A DNA stretch of 64,000 bases from Sphingobacteriaceae bacterium (GCA_002319075.1 NVQB01000001.1:4154001-4218000); one strand, 5' to 3'; counted from the first letter of the stretch, positions 43,500 to 52,304 are shown. Translations and numbers: made by a program. Notes: generated by a model from the sequence alone, not told the origin.

Positions 43500-44752
43500 T
43501 GATTTTTGAAAGAGATAATTGGCAGGAAATTTTCGCAACCATTCGTAAAAATAAACTACGGACCTTCCTGACCATGCTCGGAGTTTTCTGGGGAATTTTT
43601 ATGTTAGTGATCATGCTCGGCTCTGGTAACGGTTTGCGCAATGGCGTACTACACGGTTTTGCAGGAACAGCCACGAATAGTTTTTTTATGTGGACGGAGC
43701 CAACTACTAAGGCCTATAAGGGAATGAAACCTGGAAGACAATTTTTTTATAAACTCTCTGATATCAACGCACTAAACACTCTACCAGAGCTTGACGTAGT
43801 TTCACCGATGTTGCAATTGGGAGGTTACGAAGGCGCCAATAATGTTGTAAGAGGTTTAAAAACTGCTGCCTGTGAGATCCAGGCCAATTATCCCAATATT
43901 GCAAAAATACGTCAAGTCGTTATCCAGAAGGGCCGCTTCTTAAATGATCTGGACATAAAAGAAAAAAGAAAAATTTGCGTGATTGGTCCCCGTGTAGCGG
44001 AAATGCTTTTTAAGAAAGGAGAAGAAGTTATTGGTGAGTACGTTCGTATTAACGGTGTCTATTTTAAAATAGTAGGCCTCACAAAAGTTGCTTCTGAAGG
44101 CGGAGAAGGAAGAGAAGATGCTCAAAAGATCAATGTCCCTTTTACAACTTATCAAAATGCCTTTAATTCTGGAGATAGGGTTGGCTGGTTCGCTATTAAA
44201 TCTCGCGATGATGTGCCTGCAGAAGTTGCTGAAAAAAAAGCCATAGCGCTTTTAAAAGAAAGGCATAAGGTAGCTCCGGAAGATAAAAAGGCAATCGGAC
44301 ACTGGAACATGGCCGTGGAATTTAAAAAAATGAGTGGACTTTTTTTTGGAATTGAATTGTTGGTTTGGATAGTAGGCTCCGGAACCTTGCTGGCAGGAGT
44401 TATCGGCATCAGTAATATTATGTTGATCGTTGTAAAAGAACGTACAAAAGAAATTGGCGTGAAACGTGCTTTAGGCGCGGTTCCCGGTCAAATTATCGGG
44501 CAAATTGTTTTGGAGTCCGTTTTTTTGACAGCGATCTCGGGTTATTTTGGTTTGGTTTTAGGAATCGGCTTGATGGAATTATTGAATATTGCTGTGGGAG
44601 ATAGCGCAGATATGTTTCGAAATCCTACCGTAGATCTTTCGGTTGCCATCACCGCATTAACTATACTAATTGTAAGCGGTGCAATAGCAGGATTAATTCC
44701 CGCCAACAAAGCGGTTTCTATTAAACCGGTTGAGGCTTTGAGAAGTGAATAG
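43499..44752 (+). CDS. MacB-type ABC transporter permease 2
   Basis: 417 aa, paralogue of the previous gene (DNWQEIFATIRKNKLRTFLTMLGVFWGIFMLVI at the start; GVIGISNIMLIVVKERTKEIGVKRALGAVPGQ near the end). The tandem pair suggests a heterodimeric permease. Start codon overlaps the preceding stop. Confidence 0.93.
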   Translation: MIFERDNWQEIFATIRKNKLRTFLTMLGVFWGIFMLVIMLGSGNGLRNGVLHGFAGTATNSFFMWTEPTTKAYKGMKPGRQFFYKLSDINALNTLPELDVVSPMLQLGGYEGANNVVRGLKTAACEIQANYPNIAKIRQVVIQKGRFLNDLDIKEKRKICVIGPRVAEMLFKKGEEVIGEYVRINGVYFKIVGLTKVASEGGEGREDAQKINVPFTTYQNAFNSGDRVGWFAIKSRDDVPAEVAEKKAIALLKERHKVAPEDKKAIGHWNMAVEFKKMSGLFFGIELLVWIVGSGTLLAGVIGISNIMLIVVKERTKEIGVKRALGAVPGQIIGQIVLESVFLTAISGYFGLVLGIGLMELLNIAVGDSADMFRNPTVDLSVAITALTILIVSGAIAGLIPANKAVSIKPVEALRSE

Positions 44753-44779
44753 TGTATTAAATGATAAAATTTATAGAGT

Positions 44780-45886
44780 ATGTTTAGAAAAATTAGAAAT
44801 ATAGTATTAGTAGTTTTATTGGGTGGTCTATTTATCTGGACCTTTTACTTTCTTTATCAAAAATCACAAAAACCACCCGAGGTCTTTAAAACCCTGAACC
44901 CATTTGATACGGCTATCGTTAAGAAAACTGTTGCAACAGGTTCTGTGACCCCGCGCAGGGAAGTCAACATGAAGTCGCAGGTGAGTGGCATTATTGAAAA
45001 GCTGTATATCGTGGCGGGACAGGAAATAAAACAAGGTGATGTTATTGCAAAGATCAAAATTATTCCGAATATGCTTAACCTGGCGAATGCCGAGAATAGG
45101 GTAAGTGCAGCTCAAATCAATTACGATAACTCTAAGTTAGACTACGATCGCAATAAAGTATTATTTGATCAGAATGTTATTTCGAAGTCTGATTTTCAGT
45201 CTATTGATCTGAGAATAAAATCAAACAAAACAGAATTAGACGCAGCACTCAATCAATTACAAATCATTAAAGAAGGAGTTTCCAAATCGGAAGGGTCTGT
45301 TTCTAATACCATGGTAAAATCCACTATAACGGGAATGGTACTGGATGTGCCGGTAAAAGAAGGTGGACAAGTGATCGAAAGCAATACGTTTAATGAAGGA
45401 ACAACTATTTCTTCTGTTGCAAATATGGGAGAGATGATCTTTGAAGGTAAGCTTGATGAAAGCGAAGTAGGGAAGGTGCAACAAGGCATGGATATAGTGT
45501 TGACGATAGGTGCAATAGATAAAGAAAGTTTTAAAGCGAAACTAGAATACATTGCTCCAAAAGGCATCACAGAAAATGGAGCGATCCAGTTTTTGATCAG
45601 GGCTTCTATTAATAAAGATAATTCGGCTTTCTTAAGGGCTGGCTACAGTGCTAATGCAGACATTATTTTGGCTAAGAAAGAAAAAGTACTGGCAATTCCT
45701 GAAAGTGTTTTACAATTTGAGAAAGAAAAAGCTTACGTGGAAGTTGAAACATCCACTCAAAAATTTGAAAAACGTTTTATTAAAACGGGTTTATCGGATG
45801 GGATAAACATCGAAGTACTGGAAGGTTTGAAAAAAACAGACAAGATTAAGATGTTGCAGGTTGAGGAAAAGAAAGAAGAGGATTAA
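44780..45886 (+). CDS. Periplasmic adaptor (membrane fusion) protein
   Basis: 368 aa. N-terminal helix (RNIVLVVLLGGLFIWTFYFLY), lipoyl/barrel-sandwich segments (GSVTPRREVNMKSQVSGIIEKLYIVAGQEIKQGDVIAKI and the later VLDVPVKEGGQVIESN), coiled-coil hairpin between them, and a beta-barrel. It is MacA/HlyD type. No TolC-like gene follows, so the outer-membrane channel is encoded elsewhere. Confidence 0.92.
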   Translation: MFRKIRNIVLVVLLGGLFIWTFYFLYQKSQKPPEVFKTLNPFDTAIVKKTVATGSVTPRREVNMKSQVSGIIEKLYIVAGQEIKQGDVIAKIKIIPNMLNLANAENRVSAAQINYDNSKLDYDRNKVLFDQNVISKSDFQSIDLRIKSNKTELDAALNQLQIIKEGVSKSEGSVSNTMVKSTITGMVLDVPVKEGGQVIESNTFNEGTTISSVANMGEMIFEGKLDESEVGKVQQGMDIVLTIGAIDKESFKAKLEYIAPKGITENGAIQFLIRASINKDNSAFLRAGYSANADIILAKKEKVLAIPESVLQFEKEKAYVEVETSTQKFEKRFIKTGLSDGINIEVLEGLKKTDKIKMLQVEEKKEED

Positions 45887-46008
45887 GTAATAGTTTATTG
45901 ATTGTAATAAATTGATCAACCTCAAGAATCTATAGTTGATTACCCATAGTTGGTAGTGTTTTCGTTGGATTTTTCTTCTCAACAAAGTGTGTTCTGTTAA
46001 ATAAAAAT

Positions 46009-46461
46009 TTATTTTATTTCTTTTCCAAAGTCATAATGTTCCACCTTAGTAATGTTTCCGTTAGCATCGTAATACTTCCATTCTCCGTGTTTGCAATGGT
46101 CTGATTCCTGCATCATTGACTTTCCATGTTCCGTTTCAATTTCGATAGGTTTCTTCTCTTTTCCTGATGGACAATGAATGTAGAGTGTTCCAGCATCTAA
46201 CAAAACATCATCAAGTGAATAATTCTTCATATAACAAGGATTACACTTTTGTATCGCCTTATTCACATCCTGAATCTTTTGAAAATACTCTTTTGTAACA
46301 ACCTTATCATTTATTTTATAGGTCGCCGAATCTCCCCTCAGGGATCGGCTGTAACTGCAATGGTATACTTTTACAGTATCCAATTTTGTTTTTTTATTTT
46401 TTTGAGCCTGCATCATATAAGGCAGGGTAAGCAAAAGCATGTTTAAAATGACTTGTTTCAT
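46009..46461 (-). CDS. Exported protein with MORN-like C-terminus
   Basis: 150 aa with signal peptide MKQVILNMLLLTLPYMMQAQ. Cys pairs (KCNPCYMKNYSL) and a final GEWKYYDANGNITKVEHYDFG element resemble the MORN/YwqK-type repeat of small Bacteroidota proteins. It overlaps the next gene by 4 bp. No function assigned. Confidence 0.6.
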   Translation of the reverse strand: MKQVILNMLLLTLPYMMQAQKNKKTKLDTVKVYHCSYSRSLRGDSATYKINDKVVTKEYFQKIQDVNKAIQKCNPCYMKNYSLDDVLLDAGTLYIHCPSGKEKKPIEIETEHGKSMMQESDHCKHGEWKYYDANGNITKVEHYDFGKEIK

Positions 46462-47075
46462 TGATTTTGGGTTTTAAGTTTATTGATTTGTCTGTCCTGC
46501 AATTTAGAAAGAAAAATCAACATACAGGTGGCTCCTATAGTTGCGTAAAGCATATCCGATTGTGTATCCCAAACATATCCCTGCGTTCCTAAAAATGAAT
46601 CGGCTGACTCTCCTGATGCTACGGCCACAAACCATTCTAAAAATTCGTAAAATACGCTGATAAACACACATACGGTTACCGTTAGAAAGGATGTCCATCC
46701 TCCTTGTTTTACCACTTGTAATCTTATAAAAAGTTCCCTTGTAATAAGCGCCGGAACAAACCCTTGAGTGAAATGTCCAACTTTGTCATAATTATTTCTT
46801 GTTTGATCGAACGCCTCTTTGATCCAGTTAAATAAGGGAACTTCTGCATAAGTATAATGTCCGCCAATAAAAAGAACATAGCAGTGAAAAAGAATAAAAC
46901 AATAAGTGAGGTAGGTGAAAGTAAACCGCTTAAACGTAAACAAGAGTACGAAGAAGCCTATGATAGCCGGAAAGACCTCCAAAAACCAGGTAAAGTAATC
47001 ATGAGGTTGAATGCCTGAAATGATGAGACCTGCAAAAAACAGGATAACTAATAGGTAGTGTTTTCTCATGTTCAT
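46458..47075 (-). CDS. DUF2238 (YjdF-like) membrane protein
   Basis: 205 aa, about six helices. Typical DUF2238 segments: WFLEVFPAIIGFFVLLFTFKRF, NYDKVGHFTQGFVPALITRELFIR and FYEFLEWFVAVASGESADSFLGTQGYVWDTQSDM. Function unknown. Second to last gene of a run of five minus-strand genes. Confidence 0.85.
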   Translation of the reverse strand: MNMRKHYLLVILFFAGLIISGIQPHDYFTWFLEVFPAIIGFFVLLFTFKRFTFTYLTYCFILFHCYVLFIGGHYTYAEVPLFNWIKEAFDQTRNNYDKVGHFTQGFVPALITRELFIRLQVVKQGGWTSFLTVTVCVFISVFYEFLEWFVAVASGESADSFLGTQGYVWDTQSDMLYATIGATCMLIFLSKLQDRQINKLKTQNQ

Positions 47076-47078
47076 ATT

Positions 47079-47453
47079 TTATAACCAGCGTTTTATGGCG
47101 ACGTCGCTGTCTTGTGGGCTTGTATTAAACATTATTTTTGAATGAGGAGCATGTTCATGCAGACAATTAATAAGTTTTTCGAAAAAGATAAGATTTGGTG
47201 GCGGAATACGAATACCAGCGCCAATCAATAAACCATCGTACTTCGTTGTTTTCAAATGCGCTTCCAGTTCACTGAGATCTGAATTTCCAAGATCAAAGAA
47301 AAAACGAATTACTTCGAACCCCAGACCCTTTAATTTTTTAATCTCAGCAGCAACGCCGGCTTCTATTATTTCTGCTGTTAAGCCGGGAGGAAAGCCGGGC
47401 TGTGAAAAATCTAACGTTTCGGGATTAAAACCCAGGTATAAAATGGTTTTCAT
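47079..47453 (-). CDS. Small conserved hypothetical protein
   Basis: 124 aa, no signal peptide. Pattern: LGFNPETLDFSQPGFPPGLTAEIIEAGVAAEIKKL, then GLLIGAGIRIPPP and FNTSPQDSDVAIKRWL. It looks like an alpha/beta single-domain protein; I do not recognise a family. It is 8 bp from the LytT-like gene and 3 bp from the DUF2238 gene, so all are probably cotranscribed. Confidence 0.55.
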   Translation of the reverse strand: MKTILYLGFNPETLDFSQPGFPPGLTAEIIEAGVAAEIKKLKGLGFEVIRFFFDLGNSDLSELEAHLKTTKYDGLLIGAGIRIPPPNLIFFEKLINCLHEHAPHSKIMFNTSPQDSDVAIKRWL

Positions 47454-47461
47454 ATGTTTTA

Positions 47462-48163
47462 TTATTTTTTTCCATCTGCTCCAAAGCCAATGAGTTTGTA
47501 AAAAACATCTTTGTACGTTTCACTGATGGGAATATAAGTTTCTTTTATGCGTATGCGGCTGCGTTCGATCACTTCTATTTTGTCGAGACTTACAAGATAA
47601 GATTTGTGCACACGGCAAAATTTAGAAGTTGGAAGTTCTTTTTCCAGCTCTGTAAAAGTTTGTGCGGTGAGGATTCTTTTCGCAGGTGTGTGTATACAAC
47701 GGTAGTCGCGCATGCCCTCAATAAAAAGCAATTCACTTAAAAGCACTTTTTCAATTTTATAATCTGATTTTACAAAGAAAAAATCGCGCTCTTCGGCCGC
47801 CAATCGGTTCATCTGAAAAAACACTTTTTCTACAGATTGAATAAATCTTTCGATACTAAAGGGCTTTAATAAATAATCGGTCACATTTAGTTCATATCCT
47901 TTTAAAGCGTAACTGTCGTATGCAGTTGTAATAATAACGTGTGGTTTTTTATCAAGTGATTCGAGGAGTTGAATGCCATTGAGTTCATCCATTTTGACAT
48001 CCAGGAAAATCAGATCCACTGCCTGTGTTTTTAGAAATCCAATCGCTTCGAAGCCATTATCAAAAGCCCGTAGAAGTTTGAGATACGGGATTTTCTCCAC
48101 GTAGCTCTTTGTGCGTTTCAAAGCCAGGGGCTCATCTTCTACCAGGATGCAATTAATTATCAT
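47462..48163 (-). CDS. LytT/AlgR-type response regulator (receiver + LytTR)
   Basis: 233 aa. Receiver with phospho-acceptor Asp in DLIFLDVKMDELNG and Lys in DYLLKPFSIERF; LytTR domain in the second half (LSELLFIEGMRDYRCIHT, FCRVHKSYLVSLDKIEVIE). Overlaps the kinase gene by 11 bp. Controls genes in response to the paired sensor. Confidence 0.92.
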   Translation of the reverse strand: MIINCILVEDEPLALKRTKSYVEKIPYLKLLRAFDNGFEAIGFLKTQAVDLIFLDVKMDELNGIQLLESLDKKPHVIITTAYDSYALKGYELNVTDYLLKPFSIERFIQSVEKVFFQMNRLAAEERDFFFVKSDYKIEKVLLSELLFIEGMRDYRCIHTPAKRILTAQTFTELEKELPTSKFCRVHKSYLVSLDKIEVIERSRIRIKETYIPISETYKDVFYKLIGFGADGKK

Positions 48164-49166
48164 CTAACTGAATTTCGAGTGTTACAAGATACCAATTGTT
48201 TTCTTCTTTTGTAAAAAGCCTGTATTTACTGGAATAGAGAAGATCTAACTTTTGTTTTAGAAGTTGGCTGCCAATTCCGCTTTTTTCAGATTTCTCTGCT
48301 GATCTTTCGTTGATGTGATTTTTACAGTGAAAGACTAATTTAGTTTCTTCAGTTTTGATTTGAATAGTGATGGCATTTTTAATTTTTTTATTACTGGCAT
48401 ATTTAAAAGCATTTTCAATAAAGTGAATCAGGATCATCGGCGAAATGGTTTTATCACTTGTATCTCCAGTTACCTCCAAGGTCACAAAACTCGCATTGGC
48501 AGTTCTTATTTTTTGAAGATCGATGTATTTTTGAATGTATGCTATTTCCTGAGCAAGCGCCACCTTATCGGCATTTGATTCGTAAAGCATAAACCGTAAA
48601 ATGTCAGAAAGCTTTTTGAGATAAACAGAAGCTTGTTTTGGATCTTCTTCTATAAAGGCGTCAATGTTATTGAGATTGTTGAATAAAAAATGCGGATCTA
48701 TTTTTGATTTTAAAAGCTCAAGTTGGCTGCTTACCTTATCTTTTTCTAATTCAGCTTTTAATTTTCTATCCTTCAGCCATTCAATAAAGATTCTGAACAG
48801 AAAACCGAAAACATTGAAGTACAAGACCGGACCAAGGATCGTAAAAGCCCGGGAAGATACGGGACTGGCTGGAAGCGAAATAATCAATGTGAAAGAAATA
48901 TACACAGATGCTACCCAAAGCAAACGTAATGGCCGTTTTAAGAAAAAGTTTAAAGAAAAATACGAAGCGTAAAAAACACAGGAGCCAATAGAAAGTATAA
49001 ATAGAATTACGGGAAAAGTTGTATGCACCTCATAAGTACCTTTTGCTGGATGAGTGTAAAGAATAAACCAGGCCTGTACCGCAGCCCATTGAAATAACTG
49101 CTCTATGAAACAAGCAGTAAAAATCCAGAAAAAAAGATGAAACATTACAAGAACAGACTTGTTCAT
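48153..49166 (-). CDS. LytS-like sensor histidine kinase
   Basis: 337 aa. Four to five membrane helices, then His_kinase (LytS) domain with LLKSKIDPHFLFNNLNNIDAFI, where the conserved His is in DPHFLFN, followed by an ATPase part (MILIHFIENAFKYASN, GIGSQLLKQKLDLLY). It phosphorylates the adjacent LytT-like regulator. Confidence 0.92.
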   Translation of the reverse strand: MNKSVLVMFHLFFWIFTACFIEQLFQWAAVQAWFILYTHPAKGTYEVHTTFPVILFILSIGSCVFYASYFSLNFFLKRPLRLLWVASVYISFTLIISLPASPVSSRAFTILGPVLYFNVFGFLFRIFIEWLKDRKLKAELEKDKVSSQLELLKSKIDPHFLFNNLNNIDAFIEEDPKQASVYLKKLSDILRFMLYESNADKVALAQEIAYIQKYIDLQKIRTANASFVTLEVTGDTSDKTISPMILIHFIENAFKYASNKKIKNAITIQIKTEETKLVFHCKNHINERSAEKSEKSGIGSQLLKQKLDLLYSSKYRLFTKEENNWYLVTLEIQLDDN

Positions 49167-49568
49167 AATTTAAAATATTAAGTTAAACAATGATGTAAAG
49201 GTCTGGCTTCATGCTTTGGTAAAAAAATAAGTTCTGCGTAATGGGGTTTTTTGCCTGCAAGAGCTGAATTCCCGAATTAATTGTAACCGTGTACAATCAT
49301 AGTTAATGAGTTCTTTTTTAGATGGTGTTTAGCGCCTCTCTCAAATTTTACAAAAAAATACCTGTTTTAAAAATGTTATCTATGCTAAAAGTGATTCAGA
49401 ACTTTTTTTTGTTTTGGTTCTGCGATTTAGAGTTTATAGTGTCTAAGTTCATTTCTCGACTACGCTCGAAATGACAATTATTGGTTAAGCCTCTTTCAGC
49501 ACGGGCAATGTTAGTTTGATCGCGATTAACATACAGCGGATATTAAGGCCCGCAAATCGCGCAATAAG
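49167..49568. other. Gene-free region upstream of the kinase gene
   Basis: No gene or RNA gene is supported. It holds one inverted copy of the palindromic element, CTCGACTACGCTCGAAATGA at 49455-49474, preceding the array that begins at about 49569. No -7 consensus was found right next to the kinase start. Confidence 0.45.
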
Positions 49569-49846
49569 TGCCAGTTCAACTTAGAGACCGTCAGTTCAAC
49601 CGAAGACTGTCAGTTCGAGACAGAGACTGTCAGTTCGAGACAGAGACTGTCAGTTCGAGCGTAGTCGAGGACAGTTCAACCCATAGACTGTCAGTTCGAG
49701 CGTAGTCGAGAACAGTTCCACCAAGAGACCGTCACTTCGAACGATAGAGTGTCAGTTCGAGCGTAGTCGAGAACAGTTCCACCGAGAGAGACTGTCAGTT
49801 CGAGCGTAGTCGAGAACAGTTCAACCGATAGACTGTCAGTTCGAGC
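49569..49846 (+). repeat. 41-bp-type repeat array, left part (split by an IS)
   Basis: Repeated blocks of GACTGTCAGTTCGAG, CGTAGTCGAGAACAGTTC and CAACC/CCACC, some shortened (GAGACAGAGACTGTCAG). The element TCGAGCGTAGTCGA is nearly palindromic. The array continues after the IS at 51278-51386, where the period is exactly 41 bp. Likely a dispersed intergenic repeat family expanded in tandem. Confidence 0.85.
49839..49846 (+). repeat. 8-bp target-site duplication, left copy (GTTCGAGC)
   Basis: GTTCGAGC at 49839-49846 is repeated at 51278-51285 on the other side of the IS. Eight bp is the usual duplication length of the ISL3 family. Confidence 0.9.
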
Positions 49847-49876
49847 GGATCAGGCGCAAAATCTGTGGAGTAAAAT

Positions 49877-50869
49877 TTAGGCAAATAGTTTAGAGAGTCT
49901 AAATAGGAAGAAATTTACATCTGTAACTCCTCGGTATTGCGCTCTAAAAGCTTTGATTTTCGCATTAAATGATTCGGCTGAGGCATTAGTACTTCTGTTA
50001 TTAAAGTAGTTTAGTATTCTTTTGTAATTGTTTTCAATGGTTCTGGATAGGGTATTGAAGGTCTTGAACCCAGATTGGGCAACCTCTTCATGCCATTTGG
50101 CTAATCTTGTAAACGCATATATTTTCTCTTTTGTATTGCTGTAGATCCAGGATAATTTTTGAGCCAGACCATACGCTTTTTTAATATCAGGATAACGATC
50201 AAAAAGTATGTTAGCTCTTTGGGATTGTTCTAAAGTCCAGTTGTGTTCGGCTTTGTAGAGTAAATAGCGGCTTCTTGCGAGTAGTTGTTTGAGAGTCTCA
50301 CCATTACTTAAAATTTCAGGGACATAAGCTCTTTTGTTTTTCCGGGATTCGTCAATGCCATTATTTTCAGCCTCTATAGCTTCCCAACGATGTCTTATTC
50401 TTATTTCCTGGAGTGCTTCGGTAGCTAACTGTTGAACATGGAAGCGATCAATAACCATACTTGCATGAGGAAAACATTTTTTTACGATTAACCCCATGCT
50501 ACCCGCAAGATCCAGTGTGACTTCACGAACTCTCTTTCTAAGATGTAAGGGGATACTTTGTAGCAATGAGATTATGCTCTCCGAGTGAGTCCCCTTTAAA
50601 ATCGCAACTATGGTACCCTTCTTCCCTTTTGCCGCTTTGTTGGAGAGGATTGTGTAAAGCTCTGAGTGTGATAAACAGGTCTCATCAATGGATAAATAAG
50701 GACCAATGTTTTCAGGAAATATAATTCCTTGTTCGGCTTTATTCTTGTATTTCCAATCGTTATAATCACTTAATTTCTTACGATAGTAACGCTGAAGCTT
50801 TTTGCCATTAATGCCGTAAAATGAGCCTATAGTTTTAATGCTATGCGCATGCGTATCAACTAATTTCTT
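49877..50869 (-). CDS. IS transposase, DDE catalytic part (second ORF, needs frameshift)
   Basis: The frame is open from just after TAA 50872-50870 to the stop at 49877 (330 codons). The catalytic set is complete: D in YLSIDETCLS, D in TLDLAGSMG and in VIDRFHVQQL, E in NASAESFNAKIKAF, the ISL3 pattern. No ATG, GTG or TTG occurs in this frame before TTG 50566, which is already past the first Asp, so normal initiation cannot give an active enzyme. A +1 shift from the first ORF is the most economical explanation and yields about 444 aa, a normal ISL3 length. Confidence 0.87.
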   Translation of the reverse strand, partial: KKLVDTHAHSIKTIGSFYGINGKKLQRYYRKKLSDYNDWKYKNKAEQGIIFPENIGPYLSIDETCLSHSELYTILSNKAAKGKKGTIVAILKGTHSESIISLLQSIPLHLRKRVREVTLDLAGSMGLIVKKCFPHASMVIDRFHVQQLATEALQEIRIRHRWEAIEAENNGIDESRKNKRAYVPEILSNGETLKQLLARSRYLLYKAEHNWTLEQSQRANILFDRYPDIKKAYGLAQKLSWIYSNTKEKIYAFTRLAKWHEEVAQSGFKTFNTLSRTIENNYKRILNYFNNRSTNASAESFNAKIKAFRAQYRGVTDVNFFLFRLSKLFA

Positions 50870-51212
50870 TTAAAAAAGCCGCAAAATCGTTTGTGATTCG
50901 CGTCCCTTTTGTAATGATATCCCAATTACGAAAAACTACACTTCCGGTCTCCTCATTAAGCCAGCGACGACGCTTGACATGCAGAAAAACATTGTGCCCC
51001 CGAATCGGAAAATCTTGTATAGTTACCTGATCAAAAAAACCTTTTGAAGTTAATCGGACAGTCGCGTACTCAGCAGGAATAGTGCTTATCTCTTGTAAAT
51101 ACAAATCAATGCGCTCGCTTTCTGAGTCTTTTTTATAACCTGTGAGTTCAAAATAATCGCAAATCCCCTCAGGTAATACTATTTTTAAAAAGTCATTGTA
51201 GGATGGGTCCAT
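50856..51212 (-). CDS. IS transposase N-terminal part (first ORF)
   Basis: 118 aa from ATG 51212, matching the N-terminal region of ISAon1-type transposases (DPSYNDFLKIVLPEGICDYFELTGY; HVKRRRWLNEETG with basic residues likely to bind the ends). It stops at TGA 50858-50856 and overlaps the second frame by 14 nt. The overlap holds TTA-AAA-GAA, where slipping +1 on AAA-G would enter the catalytic frame. Confidence 0.87.
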   Translation of the reverse strand: MDPSYNDFLKIVLPEGICDYFELTGYKKDSESERIDLYLQEISTIPAEYATVRLTSKGFFDQVTIQDFPIRGHNVFLHVKRRRWLNEETGSVVFRNWDIITKGTRITNDFAAFLKEIS

Positions 51213-51277
51213 AGTTAGTTTTAGTCCCCGTAAAATTCAGATTATTTTTTCTTCCCCACAACTTTTGCGCCTGATCC

Positions 51278-51386
51278 GTTCGAGCGTAGTCGAGAACAGT
51301 TCAACCCATAGACTGTCAGTTCGAGCGTAGTCGAGAACAGTTCAACCCATAGACTGTCAGTTCGAGCGTAGTCGAGAACAGTTCCA
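51278..51386 (+). repeat. 41-bp-type repeat array, right part
   Basis: Two full units with GACTGTCAG at 51311 and 51352, exactly 41 bp apart, plus the remains of the unit cut by the IS (starting with the duplicated GTTCGAGC at 51278). Ends shortly before the YceI gene stop at 51410. Confidence 0.88.
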
Positions 51387-51409
51387 CAAATCCCCAAAAA
51401 ATAACTTTT

Positions 51410-51940
51410 CTACTTCGTTACCGGAATGGTAAAATTAATTGTAATCGTATCAGACACCATTTTAGCAAAGCCTTTCATCTTGCCAACATTATAATCTGAT
51501 CTCCTAACCTGGAAACTTCCGAAGAATGTTTTGTCGCTAAATTTAAAGGGGATGGAAACAGTTTTTTCAACGCCTTTCATTTTTAGTTTTCCATCCACAA
51601 CGTAGCCACTCGTTGTCTTTTTAAATTTTTCTGAAACAAAAGAGATGGTCTGAAATTGTTTTGCATCAAACCATTTTTTCTTTTTAGCATTCCATGTTCT
51701 CAATGAGTTTCCGGTCTTGATAGACTTTACATCTGCTTCCAGTTTTATACGTGCCGTTGAGAGTTTATTTTCATCAAAACTAATTTCGCCTTTAATGTCG
51801 TGAAAAAAACCGCTGATTCTTTTGCCGGTAAACCAAACAGAATGTTTGTCAGTGAGTTTCCAGTCTGGAGAATCTTTAAGCGTGAATGACGTTAAAATAA
51901 AAAGGACAGCAAGTGTCAACGAGTAAATAATTTTTTTCAT
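51410..51940 (-). CDS. YceI family periplasmic lipid-binding protein
   Basis: 176 aa from ATG 51940 (MKKIIYSLTLAVLFILTSFTL, signal peptide); ATG 51961 adds seven residues. YceI features: SVWFTGKRISGFFHDIKGEISFDENKLSTARIKLEADVKSI, FVSEKFKKTTSGYVVDGKLKMKGVEKTVSIPFKF. YceI proteins hold polyprenoid or lipid chains in a lipocalin-like barrel. Single gene. Confidence 0.9.
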   Translation of the reverse strand: MKKIIYSLTLAVLFILTSFTLKDSPDWKLTDKHSVWFTGKRISGFFHDIKGEISFDENKLSTARIKLEADVKSIKTGNSLRTWNAKKKKWFDAKQFQTISFVSEKFKKTTSGYVVDGKLKMKGVEKTVSIPFKFSDKTFFGSFQVRRSDYNVGKMKGFAKMVSDTITINFTIPVTK

Positions 51941-52304
51941 GATAAAACGGGTTATGTTCATCCAAATCTACAAACTAAAAGCAAATTTGCAAGGGCGCAG
52001 TATTTGTTTTAACTATTTAATAGCAATGAATTCTTCAAAGATGACAGGCTTTTCGACCAAGACCATGTTATGAAAGATAAGTCTTAGTTTATTAACCGTT
52101 GATCAAAATAACCCGAATCTTGCAATAACTAGTTTGCAAGCATTGCTTGTATTTTTAAGGTGGCGAAGGAAATTCAACGAAATTGCATAAAATGAAATTG
52201 CTTCCCGCCACAGAGGCGGCGGAAAGCTGTTCAAACGAGGTTAAATTGTTCGTCCTTCGGACGCGACGAAAACTTAGCTGTTGTGTGCTTTACATTTTGT
52301 CAGC
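51941..52304. other. Intergenic region with two small GC-rich hairpins
   Basis: CCGCC-ACAGA-GGCGG (52205-52219) and CGTCC-TTC-GGACG (52251-52263, a UUCG-type tip) lie 31 bp apart in otherwise AT-rich DNA, with two GAAATTGC copies just before. They are downstream of the ester-cyclase-like gene on the minus strand. No gene is supported. Confidence 0.5.

Larger units (their letters stand above)
49847..51277 (-). mobile_element. Complete ISL3/ISAon1-type insertion sequence, 1431 bp
   Basis: Perfect 15-bp terminal inverted repeats GGATCAGGCGCAAAA at 49847-49861 and, on the minus strand, 51277-51263, extended by partial matches (TGTGG). They are flanked by the 8-bp duplication GTTCGAGC. Inside are two overlapping minus-strand ORFs that together make the transposase. 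Clean ends and direct repeats suggest a fairly recent insertion into the repeat array. Confidence 0.93.

Noticed and set aside
49569-49846. CRISPR or satellite-like array in the 49.6-kb region
   Set aside because: Spacing is irregular in the left part, all parts of the unit repeat, and the core is a palindromic dispersed element also found singly elsewhere.
50856-50872. Classical -1 frameshift at T-TTA-AAA in the IS
   Set aside because: The sequence looks slippery, but the catalytic frame is +1 relative to the first ORF, so a -1 shift would not enter it.
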